From: Verrucomicrobiota bacterium
Lineage (GTDB): Bacteria; Verrucomicrobiota; Verrucomicrobiia; Opitutales; Opitutaceae
Assembly (NCBI GenBank): GCA_030601755.1
Contig: JAUWBF010000015.1
Location: 1-51,198 of the forward strand
Direction of reading: 5' to 3'
DNA: 51,198 nt
Shown here: positions 26,450 to 34,808 of the stretch, one piece after another
Numbering within the stretch: the first letter of the stretch is position 1
How the letters are laid out: each line of letters begins with the position of its first letter
Notes under the pieces: generated by a model
Told to the model about the DNA's origin: nothing
Databases searched by the model: none
What the model saw: the letters and a program-made list of their open reading frames with translations, nothing else
Made by a program: the position numbers and the translations under genes

Positions 26450-27592
26450 TCATTTTATATGGAGGAAGGCGGCGATTTCGTCGCGTCGGGCGGCGGCGTC
26501 GCGCGCGCCAAGTTCTAGCAGGCGGGCGATGTAGCGAGGTTGGAAGAGCAGGGTGGCGAGCAGGTCGGCGCGGGGGGACTCGCGAGTGCCGAGGCCGCGG
26601 GTGGCGAAACGGAAGGCGAAGGGAAGCTCGCGCTCGAACTCGTTGGCGATGCGGCCGAGATCCTCGGAGGGGCGGATCATGAGCAACTCGACGGGACGCA
26701 GGTCAGGCTCGTGGGGATTGGGCGAGGCGCGCACGAGGCGGTTGATGCGCTCGAGGGTGCAGGCGTCGTAGTCGAGCATGTCGAGGAAGATGGCGTCGAG
26801 GACCACGCCGAGCACGGTGGCGGGCGGCGGATAGGCGTGGGTGGCGGCGCCGTTGGGGTGCGTTTCGGCCGGCCGGTGCCGCGTGGAGATGGCCAGCATG
26901 CGGTCGGCGCGCAGGTGCAGGGCGGGGGAAAGCGGCGCGGTCAGGCGCACGCCGCCGTCGCCATGCCAGTCGGAGCCGAGCTCGACCGCGGGGAAAAACA
27001 ACGGCAACGCGCACGACGCGAGGATGTGATCAACGCTGAGCACGCAGTTGCGGCTGGCGCGCTCGGCGCGTTCCCACGTTTTGAGATTGGCACCCTGCAC
27101 CCAGGTTACGGACTGGCCGGTGCGGTAGTTGGTGGTGGTGATGCCGACGGCGGAGAGTCGTCCGCTCTGGAGGTTGGCCTCGATGCCGTGGAGCAGGCCG
27201 GAGTCGGTGCGATAGCCGTGCTTGAGGAAGTGTTTGAGCGGGCCGGTGTCGACGAGACCGCGCGTGGGCTGGGCGACTCGGCTGCCGCCGGTGGTGAGCC
27301 GCAGCGCCCAGTGGAGCATGTTTTTGAGCAGCGCGGGGAAGTCCGTGCGAAAGACCTGGTCCACGGTGATGGCGCGCCAGAGCGCCTCTAACTGGTCGAC
27401 CGCGCGTGGGAAGGGATCGTGGGCGTTGGCGAGGAACGCGGCGTTGATCGCGCCGGCCGAGACGCCGGTGAGCACCGGGAAGTTGAGCTCGGGAAAGTCC
27501 TTGGCGAGCGAGCGCAAAAATCCCGCCTGGTAGGCGGCGCGAGCACCGCCTCCGCCTAAGACCAACGCCAGCTTGGGGACCGAGGGGTTCAT
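26450..27592 (-). CDS. Patatin-like phospholipase
   Basis: A 380-residue patatin-family hydrolase. The glycine-rich oxyanion loop is GGGGARAAYQAGFL. The nucleophile serine is in GVSAGAINAAF (GxSxG), and the catalytic Asp is in DGGVRL. No signal peptide is seen, so it probably acts on membrane or storage lipids from the cytoplasm. It is the first gene of the beta-oxidation operon, so it may release the acids that the downstream enzymes burn. The 5' leader carries a hairpin and a palindrome (27605-27650) that could control the whole operon. Confidence 0.88.
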   Translation of the reverse strand: MNPSVPKLALVLGGGGARAAYQAGFLRSLAKDFPELNFPVLTGVSAGAINAAFLANAHDPFPRAVDQLEALWRAITVDQVFRTDFPALLKNMLHWALRLTTGGSRVAQPTRGLVDTGPLKHFLKHGYRTDSGLLHGIEANLQSGRLSAVGITTTNYRTGQSVTWVQGANLKTWERAERASRNCVLSVDHILASCALPLFFPAVELGSDWHGDGGVRLTAPLSPALHLRADRMLAISTRHRPAETHPNGAATHAYPPPATVLGVVLDAIFLDMLDYDACTLERINRLVRASPNPHEPDLRPVELLMIRPSEDLGRIANEFERELPFAFRFATRGLGTRESPRADLLATLLFQPRYIARLLELGARDAAARRDEIAAFLHIK

Positions 27593-27604
27593 CGGTTTAC
27601 GGGC

Positions 27605-27626
27605 TTCGGACGGGGTAACGTCCGAA
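27605..27626 (-). promoter_or_regulatory. Leader hairpin before the patatin gene
   Basis: TTCGGACG (27605-27612) and CGTCCGAA (27619-27626) form a perfect 8-bp stem with a six-base loop. It ends 13 bases before the patatin ATG, on the transcript's 5' side, where it could affect ribosome access. Confidence 0.5.
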
Positions 27627-27635
27627 CCTTAGCGT

Positions 27636-27650
27636 CTTAATCGGATTAAG
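27636..27650. promoter_or_regulatory. 15-bp palindrome, candidate operator of the beta-oxidation operon
   Basis: CTTAATC-G-GATTAAG is a perfect inverted repeat 44-58 bases upstream of the patatin ATG. It is an AT-rich island in GC-rich DNA. Size and place fit a TetR- or GntR-type operator. Confidence 0.45.
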
Positions 27651-27874
27651 CGAACGGTTCTTGAAATGAACGTGCGCAAAACTGCTCGCGCATAACCGCA
27701 CCAAGCTCCGGTGTCGTGCAAGGCCCCGCCGGTCCGCACGGAGCGCCGGGTGTGCAATCATGTGCAGGAGGCCGCCGACGATTCGTGGGGGAGCGACTCG
27801 GTGGGTTGGCAGACAGGCTCGTTGGCGGCCAGTCATCAAACCTCACGACGCCGCGGTTGGCGCGTTGTGAACAA

Positions 27875-27890
27875 CTTTCCGGCCGGAAAG
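27875..27890. promoter_or_regulatory. 16-bp perfect palindrome upstream of mraZ
   Basis: CTTTCCGGCCGGAAAG reads the same on both strands and lies 91-106 bases before the mraZ ATG. A regulator site is possible. The rest of the 388-base divergent gap (27593-27980) holds the other sites listed here and no gene that I can support. Confidence 0.35.
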
Positions 27891-27922
27891 CGCTGATTTC
27901 ATGGGAGTTTTCTTGACCAAAG

Positions 27923-27956
27923 TGGGTCAAAGTGGGACGAAATGGGGCATCGTGGG
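27923..27956 (+). promoter_or_regulatory. MraZ-type operator: four TGGG boxes, 10-bp period
   Basis: TGGG occurs at 27923, 27933, 27943 and 27953, exactly ten bases apart, ending 24 bases before the mraZ ATG. MraZ is known to bind direct repeats of TGGGN with about this spacing at its own promoter. A TTGACC hexamer at 27913-27918 could be the -35 box, which would put the repeats over the promoter; no clear -10 box is seen. This is the likely autoregulatory start of the dcw operon. Confidence 0.8.
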
Positions 27957-27980
27957 GGAACTCGCGGACTAACCGTATCC

Positions 27981-28433
27981 ATGGCACAGCTCGGCAAACC
28001 GTTTTACACCGGCCTCTTCAGGCACGGTCTGGACGACAAGAATCGCATGACGATTCCGTCGGCCTGGCGGTCTGCGCACGAAGCGAGCGACACGTTCCTC
28101 GCGACCCCGCATCCGGACGGTTACATCGCCATCCTGCCTCCCGCCGAGGTGGAGAAGCTCCATGCCAAGATCGCCGCCATGGCCCTCACCGACAGCGAGG
28201 CCCAGGACGTCGCCGCCAGCTTCTTCGCCGCCACCCACGCGTTCACTTTCGACAAGTCCGGCCGCATCGCGCTGACCGACGAGCTGCGCAAGCACGCCGG
28301 CATCGACAAGGACGCCGTCCTCGTCGGCTCGATGACCAAGTTCAACATCTACAGCCCCGAGCTGTGGGAAAAGCGCCAGCAGCGCATGTCTGGCGAAAAC
28401 CTCGGCGCCGCGATGCGCCGCATCGGAATCTGA
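27981..28433 (+). CDS. mraZ: Transcriptional regulator MraZ
   Basis: A 150-residue protein with two AbrB/MraZ-type swapped-hairpin repeats. The first is FRHGLDDKNRMTIPSAWR, with the DxKxRxxxP signature; the second is FDKSGRIALTDELRKHAG. MraZ oligomerises into a ring, binds TGGG repeats upstream of itself and controls the dcw operon. Such repeats are present here. ATG 27981 was chosen because the MAQLGKPFYTG start fits the family; an in-frame ATG at 27942 would lie inside the operator. Confidence 0.95.
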   Translation: MAQLGKPFYTGLFRHGLDDKNRMTIPSAWRSAHEASDTFLATPHPDGYIAILPPAEVEKLHAKIAAMALTDSEAQDVAASFFAATHAFTFDKSGRIALTDELRKHAGIDKDAVLVGSMTKFNIYSPELWEKRQQRMSGENLGAAMRRIGI

Positions 28434-28435
28434 GC

Positions 28436-28612
28436 ATGAACGCCTTCAACTCAGACCACCCGAACCGCGCCAAGGCCGCCCGTTCCGGGTCGGCTGTCCG
28501 CATCCGCGCCGCCGCCTCGGCCCTCGTCATCCGCCAACGCCCGCTGCCCGCCCTGCGCCGCGTGGGTCAACCGCAACAACCGGAGCCCGCCCATGCGCTG
28601 CGCGCCGCCTGA
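28436..28612 (+). CDS. Small basic ORF between mraZ and rsmH, unknown
   Basis: A possible 58-residue protein beginning [18 protein letters not shown], with many Arg, Ala and Pro and no membrane helix. It starts three bases after the mraZ stop and ends 14 bases before the rsmH ATG, filling an otherwise empty 190-base gap in a tightly packed operon. That position is the only support. There is no recognisable motif and only a weak ribosome site, and open frames arise easily in DNA this GC-rich. Confidence 0.35.
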   Translation: MNAFNSDHPNRAKAARSGSAVRIRAAASALVIRQRPLPALRRVGQPQQPEPAHALRAA

Positions 28613-28625
28613 ACCCGTTGCCACG

Positions 28626-29549
28626 ATGACACCCGGCCACACCTCGGTTTTGCTGCGCGAGTGCGTCGACCTGCTCGCCCCCCGGGCCGGCGCGCGTTTC
28701 CTCGACGGCACCTTCGGCGGCGGCGGTCACACCCGCGCCCTGCTCGAGTCGGCCGCCGGCGTGCAGGTCATCGCGCTCGACCGCGACCCGGCCGCGCAGC
28801 CCCGCGCCGCCGCGCTCTCCGCCGAGTTCGGCGACAACTTCCGCCTCATCGACTCCGACTTTGGAGACCTCGCCCGGCTCGACACCGGCGCCAAGCTGGA
28901 CGGCGCCCTCTTCGACCTCGGGGTCTCTTCCTTTCAACTCGACGACGCCGAGCGCGGCTTCTCCTTCCGCAACGACGCCCCCGCCGACATGCGCATGGAC
29001 CCCCGCCGCGGCGTCTCCGCCGCCCAATGGCTTGAGACCGCCGCCGAGGACATGCTCGTGCGCGCCGTGCGCGACTTCGGCGAGGAGCACCACTGGCGCC
29101 GCGTCGTGCGCGCCATCGTCGCCGCCCGCGGCACCGGCGCGCTCGCCCGCACCGCCTCGCTCGCCGAGACCATCGCCGCCGCCATTCCCGCCAAGGATCG
29201 CTTCGGCTCCCGCATTCATCCGGCCACCCGCGCCTTCCAGGGCATCCGCATCGCGGTCAACGACGAGATCGGCGCCATCGAGCGCGCGCTCCCCGTCGCC
29301 TTCGACCGCCTCGCGCCCGGCGGCGTGCTCGCCGTCATCAGCTTCCACTCCCTCGAGGATCGTCCCGTCAAACAGCTCTTCCGCCGCCTCTGCGGCCGCC
29401 CCGAGGGCAAGCAGGACAACCGCCCCGCCGACCTGCGCGTGCAGCTCGCCGAGGACCTCACCCGCAAGCCCGTGACCCCCGGCGACGACGAACTCGCCGC
29501 CAACCCCCGCAGCCGCTCCGCCAAACTCCGCGCCATCCGCAAACTTTAA
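28626..29549 (+). CDS. rsmH: 16S rRNA (cytosine(1402)-N4)-methyltransferase
   Basis: A 307-residue SAM-dependent methyltransferase (formerly MraW) acting on C1402 of 16S rRNA. Motifs: [14 protein letters not shown] at the start, the SAM loop [44 protein letters not shown] and, near the end, [14 protein letters not shown]. The position after mraZ is standard for dcw clusters. ATG 28626 ([10 protein letters not shown]) fits the family; an in-frame ATG at 28593 is less likely. Confidence 0.95.
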   Translation: MTPGHTSVLLRECVDLLAPRAGARFLDGTFGGGGHTRALLESAAGVQVIALDRDPAAQPRAAALSAEFGDNFRLIDSDFGDLARLDTGAKLDGALFDLGVSSFQLDDAERGFSFRNDAPADMRMDPRRGVSAAQWLETAAEDMLVRAVRDFGEEHHWRRVVRAIVAARGTGALARTASLAETIAAAIPAKDRFGSRIHPATRAFQGIRIAVNDEIGAIERALPVAFDRLAPGGVLAVISFHSLEDRPVKQLFRRLCGRPEGKQDNRPADLRVQLAEDLTRKPVTPGDDELAANPRSRSAKLRAIRKL

Positions 29550-29586
29550 CCGACCTCCCACGACCGTCCTCCGCGACACTCCCGCC

Positions 29587-29994
29587 ATGAACACCACCGG
29601 CAAAAACGCCTTCATCAACCAGCTCTTCGTCTACGTGCTGGTCGGCGTCTGCCTGAGCGGCAGCGCCGGCCTCGGTGCGGTCTGGCTGCGTCACCAGATT
29701 TCCATTACGGCCAACCACACCCGCCGCCTCGAGGTCCGCCTCGCCGAGGCCGAGCGCCGCCTGGCCGAGGTCACCACCTACGTCGCCGCCGAGCAGTCGC
29801 CCGACGCCCTCGAGCGCCGCAACCGCGAGATGCAGCTCGGCCTCGTCATGCCGCGCGAGCCCCAGGTCGTGCGCGTCGCCGAGTCCCCCGAGCGCCGCCT
29901 CGCCGCCAAGCGCAACGCCGATCTCTTCGCCGACGAGTCCGTCGCGACCCCCGTCCGCTTCACGCTCACTGGAGGAGCGCGCCAACGCCAATGA
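29587..29994 (+). CDS. FtsL-like division protein
   Basis: A 135-residue protein of FtsL type. It has a short cytoplasmic end, one membrane helix (about 13-35, LFVYVLVGVCLSGSAGLGAVWL), then a charged coiled-coil-like stretch (about 40-80, RRLEVRLAEAERRLAEV). FtsL works with FtsQ and FtsB to activate septal wall synthesis. Sequence identity in this family is low, so the call rests on size, topology and place between rsmH and ftsI. The stop overlaps the ftsI start by four bases. Confidence 0.75.
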   Translation: MNTTGKNAFINQLFVYVLVGVCLSGSAGLGAVWLRHQISITANHTRRLEVRLAEAERRLAEVTTYVAAEQSPDALERRNREMQLGLVMPREPQVVRVAESPERRLAAKRNADLFADESVATPVRFTLTGGARQRQ

Positions 29995-31796
29995 CCCAGC
30001 GCGGCTTCGCCAGCAACTACCGGATCGTGCTCGTGGCGGGCGCCCTCTTCGCGTCCCTCGGCTGCGTGGCCCTCCGCCTGGCCGACCTCCACGTCTTCAG
30101 CCGCGACTACTACGTCTCCCAGATCGAGCGCGCCCGCTACCGTATCGACGTCGAGACCGCCCGTCGCGGCGACATCCTCGCGTCCAACGGCGACGACATC
30201 CTCGCCACCTCGCGCAGCCTCATCCAGCTCGGCGTCGACCCGCAGTCCCTCCGCGAGGAGGACCGCGCCAAGTGGCCCGAGCTCGCCCGCCTGGTCAACA
30301 TCCCGCTCGCGCAGCTCACCGCCGTCTTCGAGACCAAGACCCGCCCCGTCGCCGACGAGAACGCCGGCGACTCCGGCCGCCTCATCCGCTGGGCCAAGCT
30401 CAGCGACTCCGTCGAGGAGTCCGTCTACGCCGAGATCCTCAAGCTCGGCGTCAAGGGCGTCTACGGCAACCGCACCTACACCCGCGCCTACCCGCACAAC
30501 AGCCTCGCCTCCCACGTCATCGGCTTCGTCAACAAGGAGGGCCAGCCCTCCGGCGGCGTCGAGGCCTTCGCCGACTTCTATCTGCGCGGCCGCGACGGCT
30601 GGCGAGAGTCCGAGAAGGACGGCCTGCGCCGCGAGCTCGCCCAGTTCCGCACCCGCGAGGTGCCCGCCGCAGACGGTTACAGCGTCGTGCTCTCCATCGA
30701 CTCGGTCATCCAGCACATGGTCGACGAGGAGCTCGCCGCCATCGCGCAGAAATTCAAGCCCCAGAAGGCCACCATCATCGTCTCCGATCCGCACACCGGC
30801 TTCATCCTCGCGCTCGGCAACTACCCGACCTTCGACCTCAACGCGTTCTCGACGACCCCCATCGCGCACCAGCGCAACATCGCCGCCGCCGACCTCTACG
30901 AACCCGGCTCCACCTTCAAGATCGTGCCCGCCGCCATGGCGCTCAACGAGGGCCTCGTCGCCCCCGGCACGCGCCTGCCCTGCAACCAGGAGACCGTCGC
31001 CTACAACGGCCGCGAGCTGCGCCTCATGCGCGACGACCACGCCTCGCCCATTCCGCTCACCGTCGCGCAGATCATCAGCCACTCCAGCAACAACGGCGCG
31101 GCCCGCCTCGCCATGCTCGCCGGCGACCGCAAGCTCTACGACTACGCGCGCGCCTTCGGCTTCGGCGAGCAGACCGGCTTTCCCCTCGGCTACGAGGGCT
31201 CCGGCCTCTTCAACCCGGTCAACAAGTGGAGCGGCATCGACATCACCCGCATCCCCGCCGGCTACTCCATCGCGGCCACCCCGCTGCAAATCCACTACGC
31301 CATGGCGACCATCGCCAACGACGGCGTGCTCATGCGCCCGCAGGTCATCCGCGAGGTGCGCGACACCTCCGGCGAGACCGTCTTCCAATTTGGCCCCGCC
31401 ACCCGCCGCGCCGTCGTCTCGCCCGAGACCGCCCGCGTGATGGCCCGCATGCTCGAGGGCGTCGTCACCGAGGGCACCGGCAAGGTCACCAACATCCCCA
31501 ACTTCGAGGTCGCCGGCAAGACCGGCACCGCTCAGAAGCTCATCGACGGCCGGTATTCAAACCGCAACCACGTCGGCTCCTTCGTCGGCTTCTTCCCCGC
31601 GACCAATCCCCGCGCCGTCATCAGCGTCATCGTCGACGACGGCCGCCCGCCCTCCGGCGGCAACGCCTACGGCTCGGTCGTCGCCGCGCCCAGCTTCAAG
31701 CGCATCGCGGAGCAACTCATTCAGTATCTCGACATCAAGCCCGCCGCGTCCTCCGCCAGCGGCGGCCTGCTCGCCATGCAAGGAGGCCGCCAATGA
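29991..31796 (+). CDS. ftsI: Division-specific peptidoglycan transpeptidase (PBP3)
   Basis: A 601-residue class B penicillin-binding protein that cross-links septal peptidoglycan. It has an N-terminal membrane anchor (about 10-30) and a dimerisation domain with ARRGDILASNGDDILATS. The transpeptidase domain has S307 in EPGSTFK (SxxK), S365-S366-N367 (SxN) and K510 in AGKTGTAQK (KTG). ATGA overlaps join it to the ftsL-like gene before and murE after. It partners FtsW, encoded further on. Confidence 0.96.
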   Translation: MTQRGFASNYRIVLVAGALFASLGCVALRLADLHVFSRDYYVSQIERARYRIDVETARRGDILASNGDDILATSRSLIQLGVDPQSLREEDRAKWPELARLVNIPLAQLTAVFETKTRPVADENAGDSGRLIRWAKLSDSVEESVYAEILKLGVKGVYGNRTYTRAYPHNSLASHVIGFVNKEGQPSGGVEAFADFYLRGRDGWRESEKDGLRRELAQFRTREVPAADGYSVVLSIDSVIQHMVDEELAAIAQKFKPQKATIIVSDPHTGFILALGNYPTFDLNAFSTTPIAHQRNIAAADLYEPGSTFKIVPAAMALNEGLVAPGTRLPCNQETVAYNGRELRLMRDDHASPIPLTVAQIISHSSNNGAARLAMLAGDRKLYDYARAFGFGEQTGFPLGYEGSGLFNPVNKWSGIDITRIPAGYSIAATPLQIHYAMATIANDGVLMRPQVIREVRDTSGETVFQFGPATRRAVVSPETARVMARMLEGVVTEGTGKVTNIPNFEVAGKTGTAQKLIDGRYSNRNHVGSFVGFFPATNPRAVISVIVDDGRPPSGGNAYGSVVAAPSFKRIAEQLIQYLDIKPAASSASGGLLAMQGGRQ

Positions 31797-33397
31797 TCGG
31801 TTACCTCACGCAAAACCACGGACTCATCCAGGCCTTCACCCAGCAACCGCGCGCCGTCTCCGCCGCCGCCGGCAAGCGCCGCGCCCGCTCCACTTCCAAC
31901 CGCGTCTTCAAAATGGCCCCCCAACTCTCCGACCTGTTTCCCGAGGGCGAGGTGCTCGCCGTGCGCGGTGAGCTCGCGCGCCCCATCTCCGGCATCGTGA
32001 TGGACAGCCGCCGCGTCGTGCCGGGCAACGTCTTCTTCGCGCTCCCCGGCCTGCGCACCACCGGCGCCGGCTACATCGACGAGGCCGTCAGCCGCGGCGC
32101 GGTCGCCGTCATCGTCGCCGACATCCCCAAGCACACGCCCTCCAAGGTCACCTTCGTGCAGGTCGCCGACCCGCGCGCCACGCTCGCCCGCGTCGCCCGC
32201 CGCTACTACAAGACCCCCGACCGCGACCTCGAGGTCGTCGGCGTCACCGGCACCAACGGCAAGACCACCGTCTCCCACCTCACCAAGCTCTTTCTTGAGG
32301 AAGACCGCCGCGTCGGCCTGCTCGGCACCATCAACTACGACCTTGGCGCCCGCACCGTGCCGTCGTTCAAGACCACGCCCGAGTCGATCGACATCTACGG
32401 CATGCTCGCCCAGATGCGCGACGCCGGTTGCCGCGAGGCCGTCATGGAGGTCAGCTCCCACGGCATCGACCAGAAGCGCGTGCTCGACCTCGATTTCCGC
32501 GTCGCCGTCTTCACCAACCTCACCCGCGACCACCTCGACTACCACCCCGACATGGAGTCGTATTTCGAGGTCAAGAGCCGCCTCTTCACCGGCGTCTCCG
32601 GCCGCCCGCCGCAGCTCTGCGTCATCAACCGCGACGACGCCCACGGCCGCCGCCTCCTCGGCATGGTCCCCGCCGGCGTGCGCACGCTCACCTATGGCGA
32701 GTCGACCGAAGCCGATGTGCGCGCGGAGAATATCGAACTCGGTTTCAAGCACACCGCCTTCACCCTTGTCTGGGCCGACGGCCGCGCCGAGGTCCGCTCG
32801 CCGCTCGTCGGCCGCTACAACGTCGCCAACATCCTCGCCGCCGCGGCCGCCGCCATCGGCATGGGCCGCGACCCGCACCGCTTCCTCGCCAAGCTCGCCG
32901 ACTTCGGCGGCGTCGCCGGCCGCATGGAGCGCATCGAGGAAGGCCAGGAGTTCAACGTGCTCGTCGACTACGCGCACACCGACGACGCCCTCGACCACGC
33001 CGTCGGCATGCTCCGTGCCATCACGCCCGGCCGCCTCTTCGTCGTCTTCGGCTGCGGCGGCAACCGCGACCGCGCCAAGCGCCCGCTCATGGTGGGTGCC
33101 GTGCAAAAGCACGCCGACTTCGCCTTCGCCACCGCCGACAATCCCCGTGGCGAGTCGCTCACGCAGATCTTCGACGACATGAAGACCGGCGTCACCCAGC
33201 CAGGCAAAATCACCTGGATCGAGGACCGCCGCCGCGCCATCAGCCTGGCGCTCGACATGTGCAAGCCCGGCGACTCGCTCCTCGTGGCGGGCAAGGGACA
33301 CGAGACGTATCAGGAATTCGCCGACACGGTCACCCCGTTCGACGACCGCCAGGTCGTGCGCGAGCTCCTCGACATCAAGCAACTTCGAAACGGGTGA
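31793..33397 (+). CDS. murE: UDP-MurNAc-tripeptide synthetase, meso-diaminopimelate adding
   Basis: A 534-residue cytoplasmic Mur ligase. The ATP loop is VTGTNGKTTVSHL; EVSSHGID and TNLTRDHLDYH follow. DNPR in ATADNPRGES is the signature for meso-diaminopimelate, so the wall should be of the A1-gamma type. The start is ATG 31793, overlapping the ftsI stop and preceded at six bases by AGGAGG, a strong ribosome site. This gives about 40 extra N-terminal residues compared with most MurE proteins; a later ATG at 31913 (MAPQLSDLF) would give the usual length but lacks such a site. Confidence 0.95.
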   Translation: MIGYLTQNHGLIQAFTQQPRAVSAAAGKRRARSTSNRVFKMAPQLSDLFPEGEVLAVRGELARPISGIVMDSRRVVPGNVFFALPGLRTTGAGYIDEAVSRGAVAVIVADIPKHTPSKVTFVQVADPRATLARVARRYYKTPDRDLEVVGVTGTNGKTTVSHLTKLFLEEDRRVGLLGTINYDLGARTVPSFKTTPESIDIYGMLAQMRDAGCREAVMEVSSHGIDQKRVLDLDFRVAVFTNLTRDHLDYHPDMESYFEVKSRLFTGVSGRPPQLCVINRDDAHGRRLLGMVPAGVRTLTYGESTEADVRAENIELGFKHTAFTLVWADGRAEVRSPLVGRYNVANILAAAAAAIGMGRDPHRFLAKLADFGGVAGRMERIEEGQEFNVLVDYAHTDDALDHAVGMLRAITPGRLFVVFGCGGNRDRAKRPLMVGAVQKHADFAFATADNPRGESLTQIFDDMKTGVTQPGKITWIEDRRRAISLALDMCKPGDSLLVAGKGHETYQEFADTVTPFDDRQVVRELLDIKQLRNG

Positions 33398-33403
33398 TGC
33401 CAA

Positions 33404-34798
33404 GTGCCGCGCTTCGATCCTCAACTCCTCGCCAACTGGACGTCCGGTAGCTGGACGTCTTTTCCTGTGAAGCCCGTCACCGGCTTCACGATGGACTCGC
33501 GCTCCCTGCGCGCGGGCGAGGTGTTCGTGGCGATCCAGACCGCGAAGCGTGACGGGCATGACTTTCTCCCGCAGGCCGCGGCCGCCGGCGCCGCCGCCGC
33601 GCTCGTCGCGCGCGCCGTGCCTGGCGTCGACCTGCCGCAGCTCGTGGTCGCCGATCCGCTCAAGGCCTTTCAAGCCATCGCCCGCGCGCATCGCTGCGCG
33701 TTCAAGGGACCGGTCGTCGGTATCACCGGCAGCGCCGGCAAGACCTCGACCAAGAACCTGCTCGCGCTCCTGCTCGGCGGTGTGGAGGGCGGCGTGCTGG
33801 CCACCGAGGGCAACCTCAACAACCATCTCGGCGTGCCGCTCACGCTCACCAAGCTCGACCACGACGCGCATCGCTTCGCCGTGATCGAGGCCGGCATCAG
33901 CGAGCCCGGCGACATGGTCCCGCTGGCGGACATGATCCTGCCCGACATCTCCATCGTCACGCTGGTCGCGCCCGCGCACATCGAGGCGCTCGGCTCGGTC
34001 GAAGGCGTCGCCGAGGAGAAGGCCCGCCTGCCCGCCGCCACCCGCGCCGGCGGCGTCGCGGTTTTCCCGCGCCAGTGCGCGCAGTTCACCCCGTTCCGCA
34101 AGCTCGGCGTCGACACCATGATCGTCGAGCCCGCCGACGTCATTCGTCCGGCCCGACCGCCCGAGGACCGCGTCTATTTCACCGTCACCCACCGCGGCGC
34201 CGAGACCGCGCTGGCCATCGCCTACGGCGAGCCTCCGCCCCTCGTGTTCACCTGCCGGCGCGTGTCCGAGGGCATGGCGCAGAACGCCGTGCTCGCCGTG
34301 TGCGCCGCGCTTTGGCTTGGCGTCGATCCGGCCGACATCCGCGCGCGCCTCGCCGGCTGGACACCCGCCGCGCTGCGCGGCGAGATCCGCCGCGACGCCG
34401 ACGGACGCTTTCTCTACCTCGACTGCTACAACGCCAACCCCGCCGCCATGACCGACGCGCTCGACGCCTTCGCCGGCGTCGCGCCCGCCGAGGAGCCGCG
34501 CCTCTACGTGCTCGGCTGCATGGGCGAACTCGGCGCGCAGAGCCCGATGCTCCACCGCGCGCTCGGCCGCAGCCTCCGCCTGCGTGAGGAGGATCGCGTG
34601 ATCGTGATCGGCGACGACGCCGAGCAGGTCCGCCTCGGCGCGCTCGAAGGCGGCGTCGCCGGTGACCAGATCGCCGTCGCGGCGGACCTCGGCGCCGTTC
34701 GTGAGCGATTGGTAAATTTCCACGGCGCGGTTTTCATCAAGGGCAGCCGGCGTTACCAACTCGAGACCCTGGTGGCCGGCGAGGCCGCCGCCCACTGA
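33404..34798 (+). CDS. murF: UDP-MurNAc-tripeptide D-Ala-D-Ala ligase
   Basis: A 464-residue Mur ligase that adds D-Ala-D-Ala to the peptide stem. Visible parts: FTMDSRSLRAGEVFVAI, the ATP loop GITGSAGKTSTKNLL, ATEGNLNNHLGVPLTL and YLDCYNANPAAMTDALDAF. The start is GTG 33404, six bases after the murE stop; an overlapping ATG at 33397 is out of frame. It ends ten bases before mraY. Confidence 0.95.
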   Translation: MPRFDPQLLANWTSGSWTSFPVKPVTGFTMDSRSLRAGEVFVAIQTAKRDGHDFLPQAAAAGAAAALVARAVPGVDLPQLVVADPLKAFQAIARAHRCAFKGPVVGITGSAGKTSTKNLLALLLGGVEGGVLATEGNLNNHLGVPLTLTKLDHDAHRFAVIEAGISEPGDMVPLADMILPDISIVTLVAPAHIEALGSVEGVAEEKARLPAATRAGGVAVFPRQCAQFTPFRKLGVDTMIVEPADVIRPARPPEDRVYFTVTHRGAETALAIAYGEPPPLVFTCRRVSEGMAQNAVLAVCAALWLGVDPADIRARLAGWTPAALRGEIRRDADGRFLYLDCYNANPAAMTDALDAFAGVAPAEEPRLYVLGCMGELGAQSPMLHRALGRSLRLREEDRVIVIGDDAEQVRLGALEGGVAGDQIAVAADLGAVRERLVNFHGAVFIKGSRRYQLETLVAGEAAAH

Positions 34799-34808
34799 TC
34801 CATTTTCG

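Noticed and set aside
27711-27916. Small overlapping frames in the patatin-mraZ gap
   Set aside because: They overlap each other and the regulatory palindrome, lack ribosome sites and have no recognisable sequence.
31721-34795. 1024-codon open frame on the minus strand across murE and murF
   Set aside because: It is antisense to two clear Mur ligase genes and has low-complexity composition (Ala, Gly, Glu, Val, His) without any domain.
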